Shown here: positions 23,301 to 33,093 of the stretch, in pieces
Numbering within the stretch: position 1 is the stretch's first letter
Layout of the letters: each line of letters begins with the position of its first letter
Assembly (NCBI GenBank): GCA_022393335.1
Contig: JAJEKB010020629.1
Coordinates: 42,956 to 106,955, forward strand
Length of the DNA stretch: 64,000 bases
From: Macrotrachela quadricornifera
Lineage: Eukaryota; Rotifera; Eurotatoria; Philodinida; Philodinidae
Direction: 5' to 3'
Translations under genes and position numbers: made by a program
The notes under the pieces: generated by a model
What the model was told of the DNA's origin: nothing
The model's input: only the letters and a program-made list of their open reading frames with translations
The model's database searches: none

Positions 23301-23712
23301 TCAAGCAGATTTGAAATTAAGTCATTTACAAATAAGTTTACTTGTGCACAAGCGAGCGGTATTCTATCAGACTCCGTCGACGACGCCGATTCAATTGAAA
23401 GCGAATCAGCGTTTATTTATTCTTGCTGGCAGCGCTACTCATTTATTGAATGGTCAATATAATAAATATGAACCAATTTCTCTGAAAGCATTTCAAGTTG
23501 AAGCTGAAATTTGTCTTGATCCATTGACTGTGGCCTATTCATGGATGCATGGAGATGAGGAATTCTATGAAATAGGCATGAATCATGAAATTCATTTTCC
23601 ATTATTATCCACGGATTTGTTCTCAGATAACCCTAATCATCGTGAACAACAATTTCCAAACCTACATTTTAGTCGTGCGGAAAGTATCAATGATGAGCAA
23701 TTGAATATCTAA
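20357..23712 (+). CDS. Na+/H+ exchanger with C-terminal cyclic-nucleotide-binding-like domain
   Basis: Four exons inferred: 20357-21032, 21102-21749, 21823-22497 and 22532-23712, giving 1059 residues. Residues 20 to about 450 form the CPA1 exchanger core: LIFDSAFN, SATDPIAVVALL (161-171), ESLLNDG with the Asn-Asp pair at 191-192 that marks electroneutral exchange, and WSGLRGSMS late in the core. A soluble helical region follows, then a beta-rich segment (WFQPHEIILKKDQNVSTAYLIARG ... YRSGNIIGIDALF) typical of a cyclic-nucleotide-binding fold. This matches plant SOS1 and animal SLC9C exchangers. I see no four-helix voltage sensor with an arginine ladder, which SLC9C1 has. It should exchange Na+ or K+ for H+ at a membrane. 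Intron 1 (69 nt) is a multiple of three with no stop; intron 3 is only 34 nt. Confidence 0.85.
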
Positions 23713-24239
23713 CAAACGTGAAATTTTCATCGTTTTCTTAGCTTAAAAACTTATTCATAAACGATTACGAAAGACATTTTACTTAGATAGATCATAGATT
23801 GTCTATCAATTTAACGCTTTCTTTCTATTCTCATTCAATAAATCTTCGGATCCTACTTCATATTCAGTCTTGTATCTCCCTGTATATTTTAAATCGATAA
23901 CGTTAATCAAAAAGTATTTCATGTTTATCATGAGCATCAAATGATGAGACAATCATCATTTCAGTGACTTGATGTGAAGTAGAGTGATGATCTAAGTTCC
24001 TATATGTCAAAATAGGATAGATGCAAGACGTCATTTACATTTTCCTCTTTATCCAACACTAGCAACTATATCCTGATATATTGAGATGTTTGAAAAATAT
24101 ATTTTAGTTCATGAATATAAATCAAAATAGACAAAAAAATTGAACAGCCGTGCAGCCAGCGTGCCAGTGAATAGTTTGCCGAGATTGAGTCTTGTCTGAA
24201 GATTATTTCGTATTATAGTGGAGTATAGCCGAATGATGG
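23713..24239. other. Intergenic, nothing recognised
   Basis: 3' flank of the exchanger gene. AT-rich with no gene or repeat I can define. Confidence 0.4.
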
Positions 24240-24344
24240 ATGCTTTTTTATTTCTCTCATTTTATGATCATTTCTAGATGTTGAAACCTTGATCGGTTCT
24301 TGGTGAAGATGGACTGCAAGACGATAAAGTGTATGAGGTTCCAT
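24240..24344 (-). pseudogene. Duplicated first exon of the LRR gene (fragment)
   Basis: Minus-strand reading starts MEPHTLYRLAVHLHQEPI at 24344, paralogous to the first exon of the LRR pseudogene at 16233, then loses frame. Together with 24430-24760 it forms the second copy of the segmental duplication shared with 16.1-16.6 kb. Confidence 0.55.
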
Positions 24345-24506
24345 GTTTGATATTTATTTCAATAGCGTGACTTAGAGAAATCTTTTCTTGGTATTGATTA
24401 GATTTTTGTTTTCGAGTGTTATTCGTCATGCAATAGAAGAATTAACAAATAAGAGGGTTATTTCTTTATTAATCCATCATTTAATACCGATTTGAATATC
24501 ACTTCA

Positions 24507-24579
24507 CACACAACTAGAGGTCGACCAGCTCAAGTCTATGAACTCCGTTCAAATGAACTTGCCGGGATCTACACACAAC
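24507..24579. mobile_element. 57-bp insertion with 8-bp target duplication (tiny hAT-like MITE)
   Basis: The insert 24515-24571 begins TAGAGGTCGACC and ends GGGATCTA (TAGA/TCTA termini). It is flanked by a perfect 8-bp direct repeat CACACAAC at 24507-24514 and 24572-24579. The paralogous region at 16423-16430 has a single CACACAAC and no insert, which is the empty site. It contains the short palindrome GTTCAAATGAAC. An 8-bp duplication fits the hAT superfamily. Confidence 0.75.
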
Positions 24580-24613
24580 AACAATAAGAAAAAAAGAATA
24601 AATGAGTATATTG

Positions 24614-26340
24614 TCAATTGTTTTCTGTTTCAGAGAAAGGAACGAATGCATTCTTACGATTTCGACATTTGTCAATAATTACACTGACTATACTGATCAT
24701 GCGCGGTACGATAAAATAACGAATTGCTGTTAATTCTCCATAAGGACCTATAAGGATATTAATGATTTCAAGAGGATTTCTTTGTTGAAAGATGACATAA
24801 GAACATGATGATGGTTTACATTCATCAAAAAATCGTGAATAATTTACTTGATATGACCATTGTTCCATAAACACATTTTCAAGCATTTCATCAACGGTTG
24901 AATTTGGTCAATACTGGCTAGGCAACGCAATATTTAATGGCCGAATGGTTGATAAGTTACTAATATTGATCAGATCAAGACACATTTGATTGTAAAGGCA
25001 AGTGAGACTCGATTGAAGTAGTGATTCTAATAGAATACAACCAAGAACAAATCCTGAAATCATGTGTCCATTGATATATACTGGTTGAGTACATGCCGAT
25101 GAAGTTACACATGAACAATTCGAAGCATAGGAGACTGGCTGAGTAGGAATGGCATAGTATCGTGTATAAGCATCATAACGTGACGAGAAAAATCAATTGG
25201 ACGAATAAACACTCAATATTTGATAATCATGTGCTGAATCACGTGCATATTGAAGTATACTGGTAACAGAAAATGTTGAACTACCTTGATATGTCGATAT
25301 TTGAGAGTCAATCTGTTTGGCGAGTTGCTGTTCAGGAATGCATTGTTCACTATATAAACGCCCAGTGAGAGTACCCGATACAACTTTGTCAGCATAATCT
25401 TGTGCAATACTGCAAAGTGTTTGAAGAATAAAAAAGTAGGCGACACCGCGACTACGAAATTCTTTGATGGGTAAGTTTGACCAGTTGCCATTCCTGAAAA
25501 TATTTTCAATCCATCTTGTTTGTACAAATGAACTTGAACAAATTTGATGCAATTGAACATTGATCTGAAGAAATAAGTGGTAGGATGCTGATATTTGAGA
25601 ACATGGACAATGAAGTGTTGAACTAAATGAACGGACAAGTTGTTTATAAACAGGCTAAGTTGGTTTTTGAACAGTCACCGTAACAGCTACTGTAGTCAGA
25701 GAATTGTATAAGGCGAGAACAAAAAAATTTGAGGTGAAGAGTATTATATATAGTCGTGTAGCATGAAGTTCCTTTCTCTGAGGCAATGCCGAAGATTTAT
25801 ATCGATGATAGAAGAGATTGAGAATGAATATTTTCGCGTAGAGTTCACGCAAGTTAAACTTATGGTGGGCATGCTCATTAAACCAGAATATGACTCGAAT
25901 GATTAGTGGAGTTAGAAGTTTCAAGACGACATTTAAACCACCAAAGATAACAATTAATATTGTCACGATCATATGAATATTGTTTCGTTCAACACTCCTA
26001 TAAATGCAATATTTACGATTACATTGACTGAAATAGGACGAATATGATACATTGTTTAACCATCCTTCGATCATCAATTGTTCGATAATAGTCGATAATA
26101 AAGTGGTAGTATTAAAAAGACTTGGAATCAATGGATTTAATTGCGATGGACTATAGACGAGACGACCATTTGTCTTGTTTTGCCAGAAATCCATTACCAT
26201 TCAATAACAATCTGTTGAATACCAACAAGCCAGATTGGATTGTAACATGGATACAAGTGGATAACAAGTTGTTCGAATACCCATCACAGTTGTTAAAAAT
26301 CGAAGTCAATGCTGACTCTAATACAGACTTCCAGTGCAAT
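24614..26340 (-). pseudogene. Tandem two-unit membrane protein gene, inactivated by stops
   Basis: One minus-strand frame from about 26340 to 24614 reads the end of one unit and a complete second unit of a repeated membrane protein. Unit ends are alike: WLNNVSYSSYFSQCNRKYC followed by a hydrophobic FGG segment, and later YSRFFDECKPSSCSYV followed by LIGPYGELTAIRYFIVP. The second unit begins TRLYIILFTSNFFVLALYNSL (membrane helix) and has a cysteine-rich ectodomain (SNCSCVTSSAC). In-frame stops lie just before MVMDFWQNK (near 26203), at 25655-25657 (TAG), at 25193-25195 (TGA) and near 24908 (TGA). No indel is needed, so inactivation looks recent. A helix, cysteine-rich ectodomain and GG helix superficially recall DEG/ENaC channels, but I cannot assign the family. 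Confidence 0.6.
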
Positions 26341-26429
26341 CGTATAGATCTTTTCGATGATGATTCTATGTTAAGAAATATCATATTTAGTTCGATTTCG
26401 CAATATACGCATTCTAAATAATCAATCAT

Positions 26430-27073
26430 ATTGGAAGAATATATAATTAGATTGATTTTATATTATAAAGTTGCGAAAGTAATAATGATAGATCTTTGAA
26501 ATGTCAATATAAAGTTGTAGCAATAAGTATCGTCTGTCATCAGATTCACTTTCCATTTCATCATACACTCAACAAATATGCATCACTTAAGGATCATTAC
26601 ATGCAGAATAATGTACGTTGTATTCTTCTTTTCAAACCATATGCAAACTAAATTGCAGCAAAAAATGGTAATTTTTCCATTTGATGCCATTTTTAAATTC
26701 TACATTCCAACAAATTTCTGCTTAATTAGTTTTTATAGTAAGTGAATGCAAATTAAGCTGGAAATATTTATATGCTAAAAGGATTGGAGTATAAATAAGC
26801 TCCCGCACATTATTAATGCTGCCATCATAGAAAAAAAGATTTTCAACGTAGTATCCAATTTATCATTAATCAAGTAAGATATTTCTATACTTAATACATA
26901 ACTAAGCAACAGATTGGGTCAAAAATGCTGTGATAGTTTCTAATACTTTGGCCTGTTCTAAATTATTTATTGAATTCTCTTATTGGCAGTAGAAATCAAA
27001 CGATTAGCGTATGTATGAGAAAATGTCATATCATGTAAACAAAAATATTCAGAAGACAACAATGAATTGAAAT
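26430..27073. other. Intergenic, nothing recognised
   Basis: AT-rich sequence between the membrane protein pseudogene and a TTAA-flanked MITE. No open frame with family features. Confidence 0.4.
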
Positions 27074-27324
27074 TTAACCCTTTGGTTACGGGTTTAATTT
27101 TTCTAAGACAATTCCACCAAAAACATCTCAAGAGTTAAAACACATATTTTTTTATTCTCCAAAGTTTTATAAAATATAAAACTCTTTGTAAGAACCAGTT
27201 GGACATAATTAAGCGTTATACTACGGAGAAAACATAAGAATTACTAAACTGTCCAGTTAGCTGGCTGGATATTACTACTAACAAGCAAGTATCATATATG
27301 ATACTCCCGTAACCAAAGGGTTAA
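27074..27324. mobile_element. piggyBac-like MITE (251 bp)
   Basis: TTAA at 27074-27077 and 27321-27324 flank perfect 15-bp inverted repeats: CCCTTTGGTTACGGG at 27078-27092 and its complement at 27306-27320. TTAA target use together with CCCTTTG-type ends is characteristic of the piggyBac superfamily. There is no coding capacity. Confidence 0.85.
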
Positions 27325-28163
27325 AAAGATTGAAGTACAAAATTAGTAGCTTAGCACAAGAAGAGTCTGTTTTGTTTAAGAGACTTCTGTACGTGATTTG
27401 CTTATTTCCAATCGTTTAGATACTTTTCTAAACCTTGAAAAAGAAATAAATGTAAAGCTTATTAATATTAGCTTTTAATCTTGTCATTCTATAATTTGGT
27501 ATATTTTAGATTTATTTACAAAACAAGTAACGCTCGTCCGAAGACTCGCTCAGCTCTTTCTCGTAGAAATCATGTTTTTAAAGTACCGGCATGCTATTTA
27601 TTTATAGAAGTCAAAAAACCGAAGTCAGATTCAAGTTCCTTCAACGCAACTGTCCTTCACCAAACATTATCAAATCAAATGCTTTTTATTTTAAATTTGT
27701 CATTTCTTTCGAAAAATTGAGGTTCAAAAAATTTTAATGCAACTGACTTCGAATTCGAATTTCTCGTCCTCTATTACCGTACGGTAAACCCTTATCAAAA
27801 AGTTTCTTTTTGCGAAAAAAGTGATCCTTTGTGTGAAAAAAGTGATTCTTTGTGTAAAAAAATTGATCCGAAAAAAATTTTAAAAAACTAACATCAGATT
27901 CGACTTCGTCGACCCCGATTACTTTTTGGTAAAGTTTTATAGAAAATATTAAGAAAATGTTTTTTTTGACTTGGTGCGGACAATCGAGCAAGCAATCAAG
28001 CTAGCAGACAATTTCTGTTTGCAAGACTCTTCTCTACGAGAAAGAGAATAATAATCAGCAATGGTGTTTATCACCCACCACGATAAAATCATCATTTCGT
28101 GAAAAAACACCTATTTTCGATGAAAAATACCAAACCTCACCAATTCCTAACATCAATTGATCA
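27325..28163. repeat. AT-rich region with an 80-bp duplicated segment
   Basis: A segment at about 27972-28050 (GCGGACAATCGAGCAAGCAATC ... CTTCTCTACGAGAAAGAGAAT) recurs at 28271-28362, where it contains a longer AAGC microsatellite. The flanking sequence is also partly duplicated (GACTTC.AATTCGAA motifs at 27744 and 28191). Open frames at 27481-27720 and 27734-27991 show no family features. Confidence 0.45.
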
Positions 28164-28285
28164 ATGGTGATACCACATGATCACCGAACAGACTTCAGAT
28201 TCGAAGTCCCCGCATCGAATTACCTCGAGAAATGTCCTTTTCGAAAAATCGATTTTCGATGTTTTTTTGACCCTGCGGACATACA

Positions 28286-28322
28286 AGCAATCAAGCAAGC
28301 AAGCAAGCAAGCAAGCAAACAA
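28286..28322 (+). repeat. (AAGC)n microsatellite
   Basis: A run of AAGC/AAGCA units, about eight copies, within the 3' member of the duplicated 80-bp segment. Confidence 0.8.
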
Positions 28323-28358
28323 TTTATGTTTCTAAGACTCTTCTCTACGAGAAAGAGA

Positions 28359-28559
28359 ATGAGTGTAAGTAACCACAATCAACTACCGTTGCCACTAGAC
28401 GATGCGAGTCATCATGATATTCATCAATATCTGAAGAAAAACTATCATCGTTTATCGATAGAACAACGTCGAATTCTAATATACAGAATGCGAAAAATTA
28501 ATTGGGATTGTTTTCTTGATGCACAATTATCTATTGAAGAAAAGCCTACACAAATATAG
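28359..28559 (+). CDS. Small hypothetical protein (66 aa)
   Basis: The open frame extends upstream to 28164, but that part encodes the AAGC microsatellite, so I prefer the internal ATG at 28359. The product begins MSVSNHNQLPLPLDD and is followed by a basic helical segment (YLKKNYHRLSIEQRRILIYRM). No signal peptide or membrane helix. Family unknown. The composition is more protein-like than the surrounding sequence, but its short length leaves doubt. Confidence 0.35.
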   Translation: MSVSNHNQLPLPLDDASHHDIHQYLKKNYHRLSIEQRRILIYRMRKINWDCFLDAQLSIEEKPTQI

Positions 28560-28926
28560 AGACCAAAGGTTTCAAAAAAAGAATAATCTTCAGCATTGAT
28601 GTCTTTATTTTTTTAAATAATACTTTGAACAAATAAATATAAGATCTCAAATCGCATTCATTTGACTTTAAAAGTATGTATTAGAGATTCATCAGAAAAA
28701 CAGGTCCTACAACCAACTAGCTTAACATTGATCTCTGCGTCATACTGTAGCTTTAATGAGTTCATTGCGAATTCCTCAACCTTAGATTTTCAATTATCAT
28801 CAGCCACATTCTCACAAATCATGATTAATAAAAGATTCAATAATACGACAGGAATAAAATAAGAGTATGAATAGAAAAAAGAAAAAATTACATTTTTATA
28901 TATTGACATTGTGTAAGAAGGATTTT
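28560..28926. other. Intergenic, nothing recognised
   Basis: AT-rich. The open frame at 28662-28862 (plus) has no family features. Contains the 3' flank of the minus-strand gene ending at 28927. Confidence 0.4.
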
Positions 28927-29385
28927 TCAATGTCCTTGTTGCTCCAAATAGTCTGCCAATTTATACAAACGATCAGCAGTCACACGTAGTGTAGTGATTA
29001 TACTGTTATTGTCATTACTTCGACATTGAGTTTCATTAGCTCTTTCAAAAATGTATCCGGCAGCATATAAAACGATCAATCGCTGAAGTTCTTCTTCACC
29101 AGTTGCAGTTGCTCGTCGATCATTATTTTGTATATTGACGGCTTGAGGGTCTAATATGTAAAACGTATCAATGTTGCCTTTCGAATCTTGATCGTTGAAC
29201 TGTTCAAAATGTTTTTGTTGACAAGCCACATAAGTTGTAAACCCATCTTCTTTAGCCGTCTTAATAGCCTTAAGTGCTGCATTAATATCGGTAAAATAAT
29301 CAGTGGTATCTAGAAGTTCACCTGCCGGAAATTCTTCTAGAACCTTGAAACGAATGATTTTAAGTTTACATCCAAGAGTATTCAT
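28927..29385 (-). CDS. Hypothetical cytosolic protein (152 aa)
   Basis: An intact single-exon frame, MNTLGCKLKIIRFKVLEEF to EQQGH. It is balanced and charged with alternating strand- and helix-like segments, no signal peptide and no membrane helix. The central part (TFYILDPQAVNIQNNDRRA) is followed by a helical C-terminal half (EELQRLIVLYAAGYIFERA, TLRVTADRLYKLADYLEQ). I do not recognise the family. Unlike its surroundings it has ordinary coding composition and a clean ATG, so I consider it a real gene. Confidence 0.6.
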   Translation of the reverse strand: MNTLGCKLKIIRFKVLEEFPAGELLDTTDYFTDINAALKAIKTAKEDGFTTYVACQQKHFEQFNDQDSKGNIDTFYILDPQAVNIQNNDRRATATGEEELQRLIVLYAAGYIFERANETQCRSNDNNSIITTLRVTADRLYKLADYLEQQGH

Positions 29386-30117
29386 CTTATGATATCAGTG
29401 AAGTACTTGCAAAATGTCTGATACTTTTATAGATACATGGCTCTAACGGAAATAATTTTTCTCCGATATTAGATGATATCATAACCTAAATAAAAAAAAA
29501 TTCTGTGATATAATGAAACCTCAAAAAGCTCTTTTCATATATTCAAAGGAATAGAGACATTTTAGGTTTCTTACATTTTTAGAAACCTTTGGAATATTAT
29601 ATAAAAACTTTTTTTTATGTTAAGAATGTATTTGAATTTCGTCATCTTTTGCACAAACATCATACCTTGTCATTGATCAAATATCGGTTGGAATATGTCA
29701 CGTCTTTCTCTTTTCTTCATTACTACTTTGACACTTTGATCATTTCTTATTGAAAAAAAAAACTCCGATTATATTTTTTTCATCAGTAATTTTGCAAGTG
29801 AATATTCATGGAGAATTTCATTACAGATGTATTAGGATTTAGTTCAAGAATACAACGAACTGATAGATTATGACCAGGTAGTTTTGATTAACTTTATGAG
29901 TATCAGTTTTATTACAATGTTGAAGCGATCACGAAAAGTATCTTGTGACCAGTCAGTTTCATAATAATTGTTCATGCTATACAACACTTAGCTGTTATTC
30001 AGGATTAATGTGTTTAGATTATCGAACAAAAAGCGTCATTCTCTCAACGAATAGAACCCAAAGTTTACCCAAAATTAAGATTGTTCAAAATCTCGAATCA
30101 CTAATAGTACTTTCTAG
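29386..30117. other. Intergenic, upstream side of the 28.9-kb gene
   Basis: AT-rich, no supported gene. The plus-strand frame at 29945-30286 runs into the foldback element and is not accepted. Confidence 0.4.
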
Positions 30118-30749
30118 CACTAACGAGGAAACTGTCTCAGGTGTCCCCGCCCGATTTCGGTCGTTTACATGCCAGTGGATAGAGGACATCGAGCTGCTAA
30201 AAAGCCTAAATGGATTTGTGCTGAGTCCTCTTTCTCCAAAAGTTATGACGGTTTTACTAGATTTTCCACCTACGACAGCGGGATGACAAAAAAATCAAAC
30301 AAACGAATTTCGAACTGAAATTTTACCCATATATAGGTCTAATGACCCTTAGAATATCCTGAAAGTTTCAGCCAAAAAGAACGTTCCTTACTCAAGATAT
30401 TGAATTTCCATGAAATACTCGTCCGCCACAGATATATCACAAAAATCGAGTTTACTCGAAAACTCAATATCTCGAGTAAAAAACATTCTTTTTGGCTGAA
30501 ACTTTCAAGATATTCTAAGGGTCATTAGACCTATATATGGGTAAAACTTCAGTTCGAAATTCGTTTGTTTGATTTTTTTGACGTCCCGTTGCCATAGATG
30601 GAAAATCTAGTAAAACCGTCATAACTTTTGGAGAAAGAGGACTCAGCGCAAATCCATTTAGGCTTTTTAGCAGCTCGATGTCCTCTATCGACTGGCATGT
30701 AAACGACCGAAATTGGGCGGGAACACTTGGGACGGTTTCTTCGTAAGTG
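30118..30749. mobile_element. Foldback element with ~300-bp inverted arms
   Basis: Arms at 30118 to about 30420 and about 30455 to 30749 are near-identical inverted copies, starting CACTWACGARGAAAC and containing GGTCGTTTACATGCCAGT and CCTATATATRGGTAAAA. Only about 35 bp separate them, so the transcript would fold into a very long hairpin. No coding capacity. The right end touches the start of a second inverted-repeat element at 30744. Confidence 0.75.
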
Positions 30750-32043
30750 CAGTTTCCTTAATCACGACGGGAAGCCAAATTTTTCCCAAATAACGACGTT
30801 CTAAGCAAATTCAAGCAGAAATATATCTTTTTCGGAAAAATGGTTTTTTCACATTTTCTACTAGGAAAACAAGAGAAGGTTTCGCTGGCAATTTTGTGGA
30901 GCATGTCGAGTTCTACTTGTATCCAAAGGTTCATGAAAATTCAATGTTCATATCACGAGATACATGGCTTGCAGTGAAGACACCTACGATCGATGAAAAA
31001 AACATCCATAATAACGACGACCAGCCATTTTTTTTCCCAAATAACGACGGCAGCCTATTGTTTTCCTAAATAGCGACGGCCAGCCAATTATTTTCCCTAA
31101 TAACGACGGGGAGCTGTTTTTCACTATAATCATGATGTGCAGCCATTTTTTTCTCTAATAACGACGGCAAACTAATTTTTATTCCTAATCGCGATGCGTC
31201 TGAGAAACTATATATATTATACTTCAATAAAACTTTTTGTGCTATTTTTGTATAAACACGCGTCCCTATTAGGGATAAAAATTGAATATAGTCTAGAATG
31301 TCCTTTTAAAAATGGCCCCAGACGAAATGTCCTCGCATTTTCCTCCTAAAAAATATGTCCTCTAGATTTTTGTCCTTGAAAAGTTGTCCCTAAGAAAAAT
31401 GTTCATCTATGAAAAAATATCCTTCACTTTCTTTCAAAGACTTTAAAACAAAATTAGTTTAGTATCTAGATGTCGGCACAGTTCACATATATCGTAAAAG
31501 AAATTTATATTAATAACATAAGGGGTTACTCTCACTCTTACGGATGCAATCTCGCTCAAAGCGATCTCAATCTAAAATTGCTAAGCAACGAATGCAAGAA
31601 TTATATGATCGGTTTAATAACCAACAAGTCATACCACAACATTTATTACGCGGAATTTCCTTTTTGTTGCGAATGAAAAATAAAAATAAATCGATTCGTT
31701 ACAATCAATAAAATTTATTTTATCAACATTATTCTGAACTGCTTTTGAAATTTTACTGAAAAGACATTTTTACTAGGGACATTTCATCTGAATGACATTT
31801 TTTCTAAGGACGAAACACGAGGACATTTTTTTAGGGTGGTTTTAGACTATTAACTAAAAATTAGTTTGCCGTCGTTATTACAGAAAAAAATTGGCTGTAC
31901 ATCATGATTATGGTGAAAAACAGCTTCCCGTCGTTGTTAGGGAAAAAATTGCTTGAGCATCGTTATTTGGGAAAAAAATTGGCTGGCCGTCGTTATTCGG
32001 GAAAAAATTTGGCTTGCCATCGTAATTAAGGAAACTTCACTTA
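30744..32043. mobile_element. Non-autonomous DNA element with subterminal ACGACGG repeats
   Basis: Ends at 30744 and 32043 are inverted (AGTTTCCTTAATYACGAYGG and AAGCCAAATTTTT on both sides). Each arm then carries a series of units of about 29 bp of the type AATAACGACGGCCAGCCAA with T-rich spacers, pointing inward (30765-31190 and 31860-32030). No transposase. Target duplication not identified. A further element appears nested in the middle (31288-31850). Confidence 0.7.
31288..31850. mobile_element. Nested inverted-repeat element with ATGTCC motifs
   Basis: Both ends read ATAGTCTARAA going inward and are followed by repeated AATGTCC-type motifs (left 31297-31400, right 31745-31840 inverted), including GAAATGTCCTCG or a close variant. 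It sits inside the ACGACGG element. The small open frame at 31470-31676 has no family features. The boundary is uncertain because no clear target duplication is visible. Confidence 0.5.
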
Positions 32044-32217
32044 ATAACGACGGATGGAGTCCTCGATCTTAGACCACTAATATCTCCATCGCAGTACGAT
32101 GTAGGAAGGCCGTGATTATACCATTTGAAAAAGGAGATTCCAAGGATTATCCAAATATAAAAATATTTCCAGTTGAGTGTAAAGCCGCTGCGAACGAAGT
32201 CAAACAAGAGATGTGAA

Positions 32218-32982
32218 TTATTTCCTGTCTTTATTAGGGAAAGTGTCTCTATGCATTTGCTGTTTTACTTTAAGCATAGTACATCTTCTCCCTTTCAAAT
32301 GACAATCAAAATTTGATAATTGAAAGTTTCTTCCTTGCTTTAGTAATCGAGCCGATCCACGACAGCCACAACGAATATGAGCAAAGTCAGAAGATAACGT
32401 AACTACATAATCTGTATCTTCAACAAGTTTTAAATCAGAAATACCAATTTCATCAGCATGTTTTAAACACCATTCGTTGATTGACTGTATACTAAGGGAG
32501 TGATGATCAATAGCTTCATTTGTTGTTGCCGTAGCTGTTGAAATTTGGATAGTAGTATCAGTAGAAGTAACTGTTTAAAGAGAATTATTAGGTGTAGGTG
32601 TCATATTTGAAGAAATATTCGAAATTGTTCGCCGTCTACGATTAGTATTCTTCAATAGTTCATCTTGCTTCTTTCTAAATAAATCACGTAAATATTCAAT
32701 TGAGCCTTTGATACCTGATTTGACAATATAATTATCATTATCAAGAATAAAACATGTTTTTGTTTTAATATCATTGACTTCTTTAGAATTGATGTTAAAA
32801 AGCTCGAAGATGTTTGGTATATGTAAGAATGCATTAACTGTTCGAATACCTGGAACCTTGAGTAATGCTGCTTCATCTGGGCCAGCAAGTTGACTTGTAA
32901 GATTGTAAAAAGCATCGTCTTGGTAAGTGAACACGTCAGAAGGTACTACGTTTGTATCCACAAATAATGTTCGAGAAGCCAT
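32218..32982 (-). pseudogene. Unknown protein with C-terminal Cys/His cluster, interrupted by one TAA
   Basis: From ATG at 32982 a frame of 255 codons reads to a TAA at 32218-32220 and is broken only by an in-frame TAA at 32575-32577. The N-terminal part (MASRTLFVDTNVVPSDVF, LLKVPGIRTVNAFLHIPNIF) looks globular; a basic RNRRR-like linker follows. After the internal stop the frame resumes (VTSTDTTIQISTATATTNEA) and ends with SDFAHIRCGCRGSARLL, SNFDCHLKGRRC, a possible zinc-binding arrangement C-x-C ... C-H-x5-C. This may be a recent nonsense allele, or the TAA may fall in a small intron ending at AAACAG, though no good donor is visible. Family unknown. Confidence 0.5.
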
Positions 32983-33093
32983 ATATGTAGAAATGATATG
33001 AATATAAAATAAAAAATATGAGGTGTAAATAAAAGAGTCACAAAGAGTATATACGCATGAAATGAAAAAGTTGGAACTGATTAGTGCTTAGTA

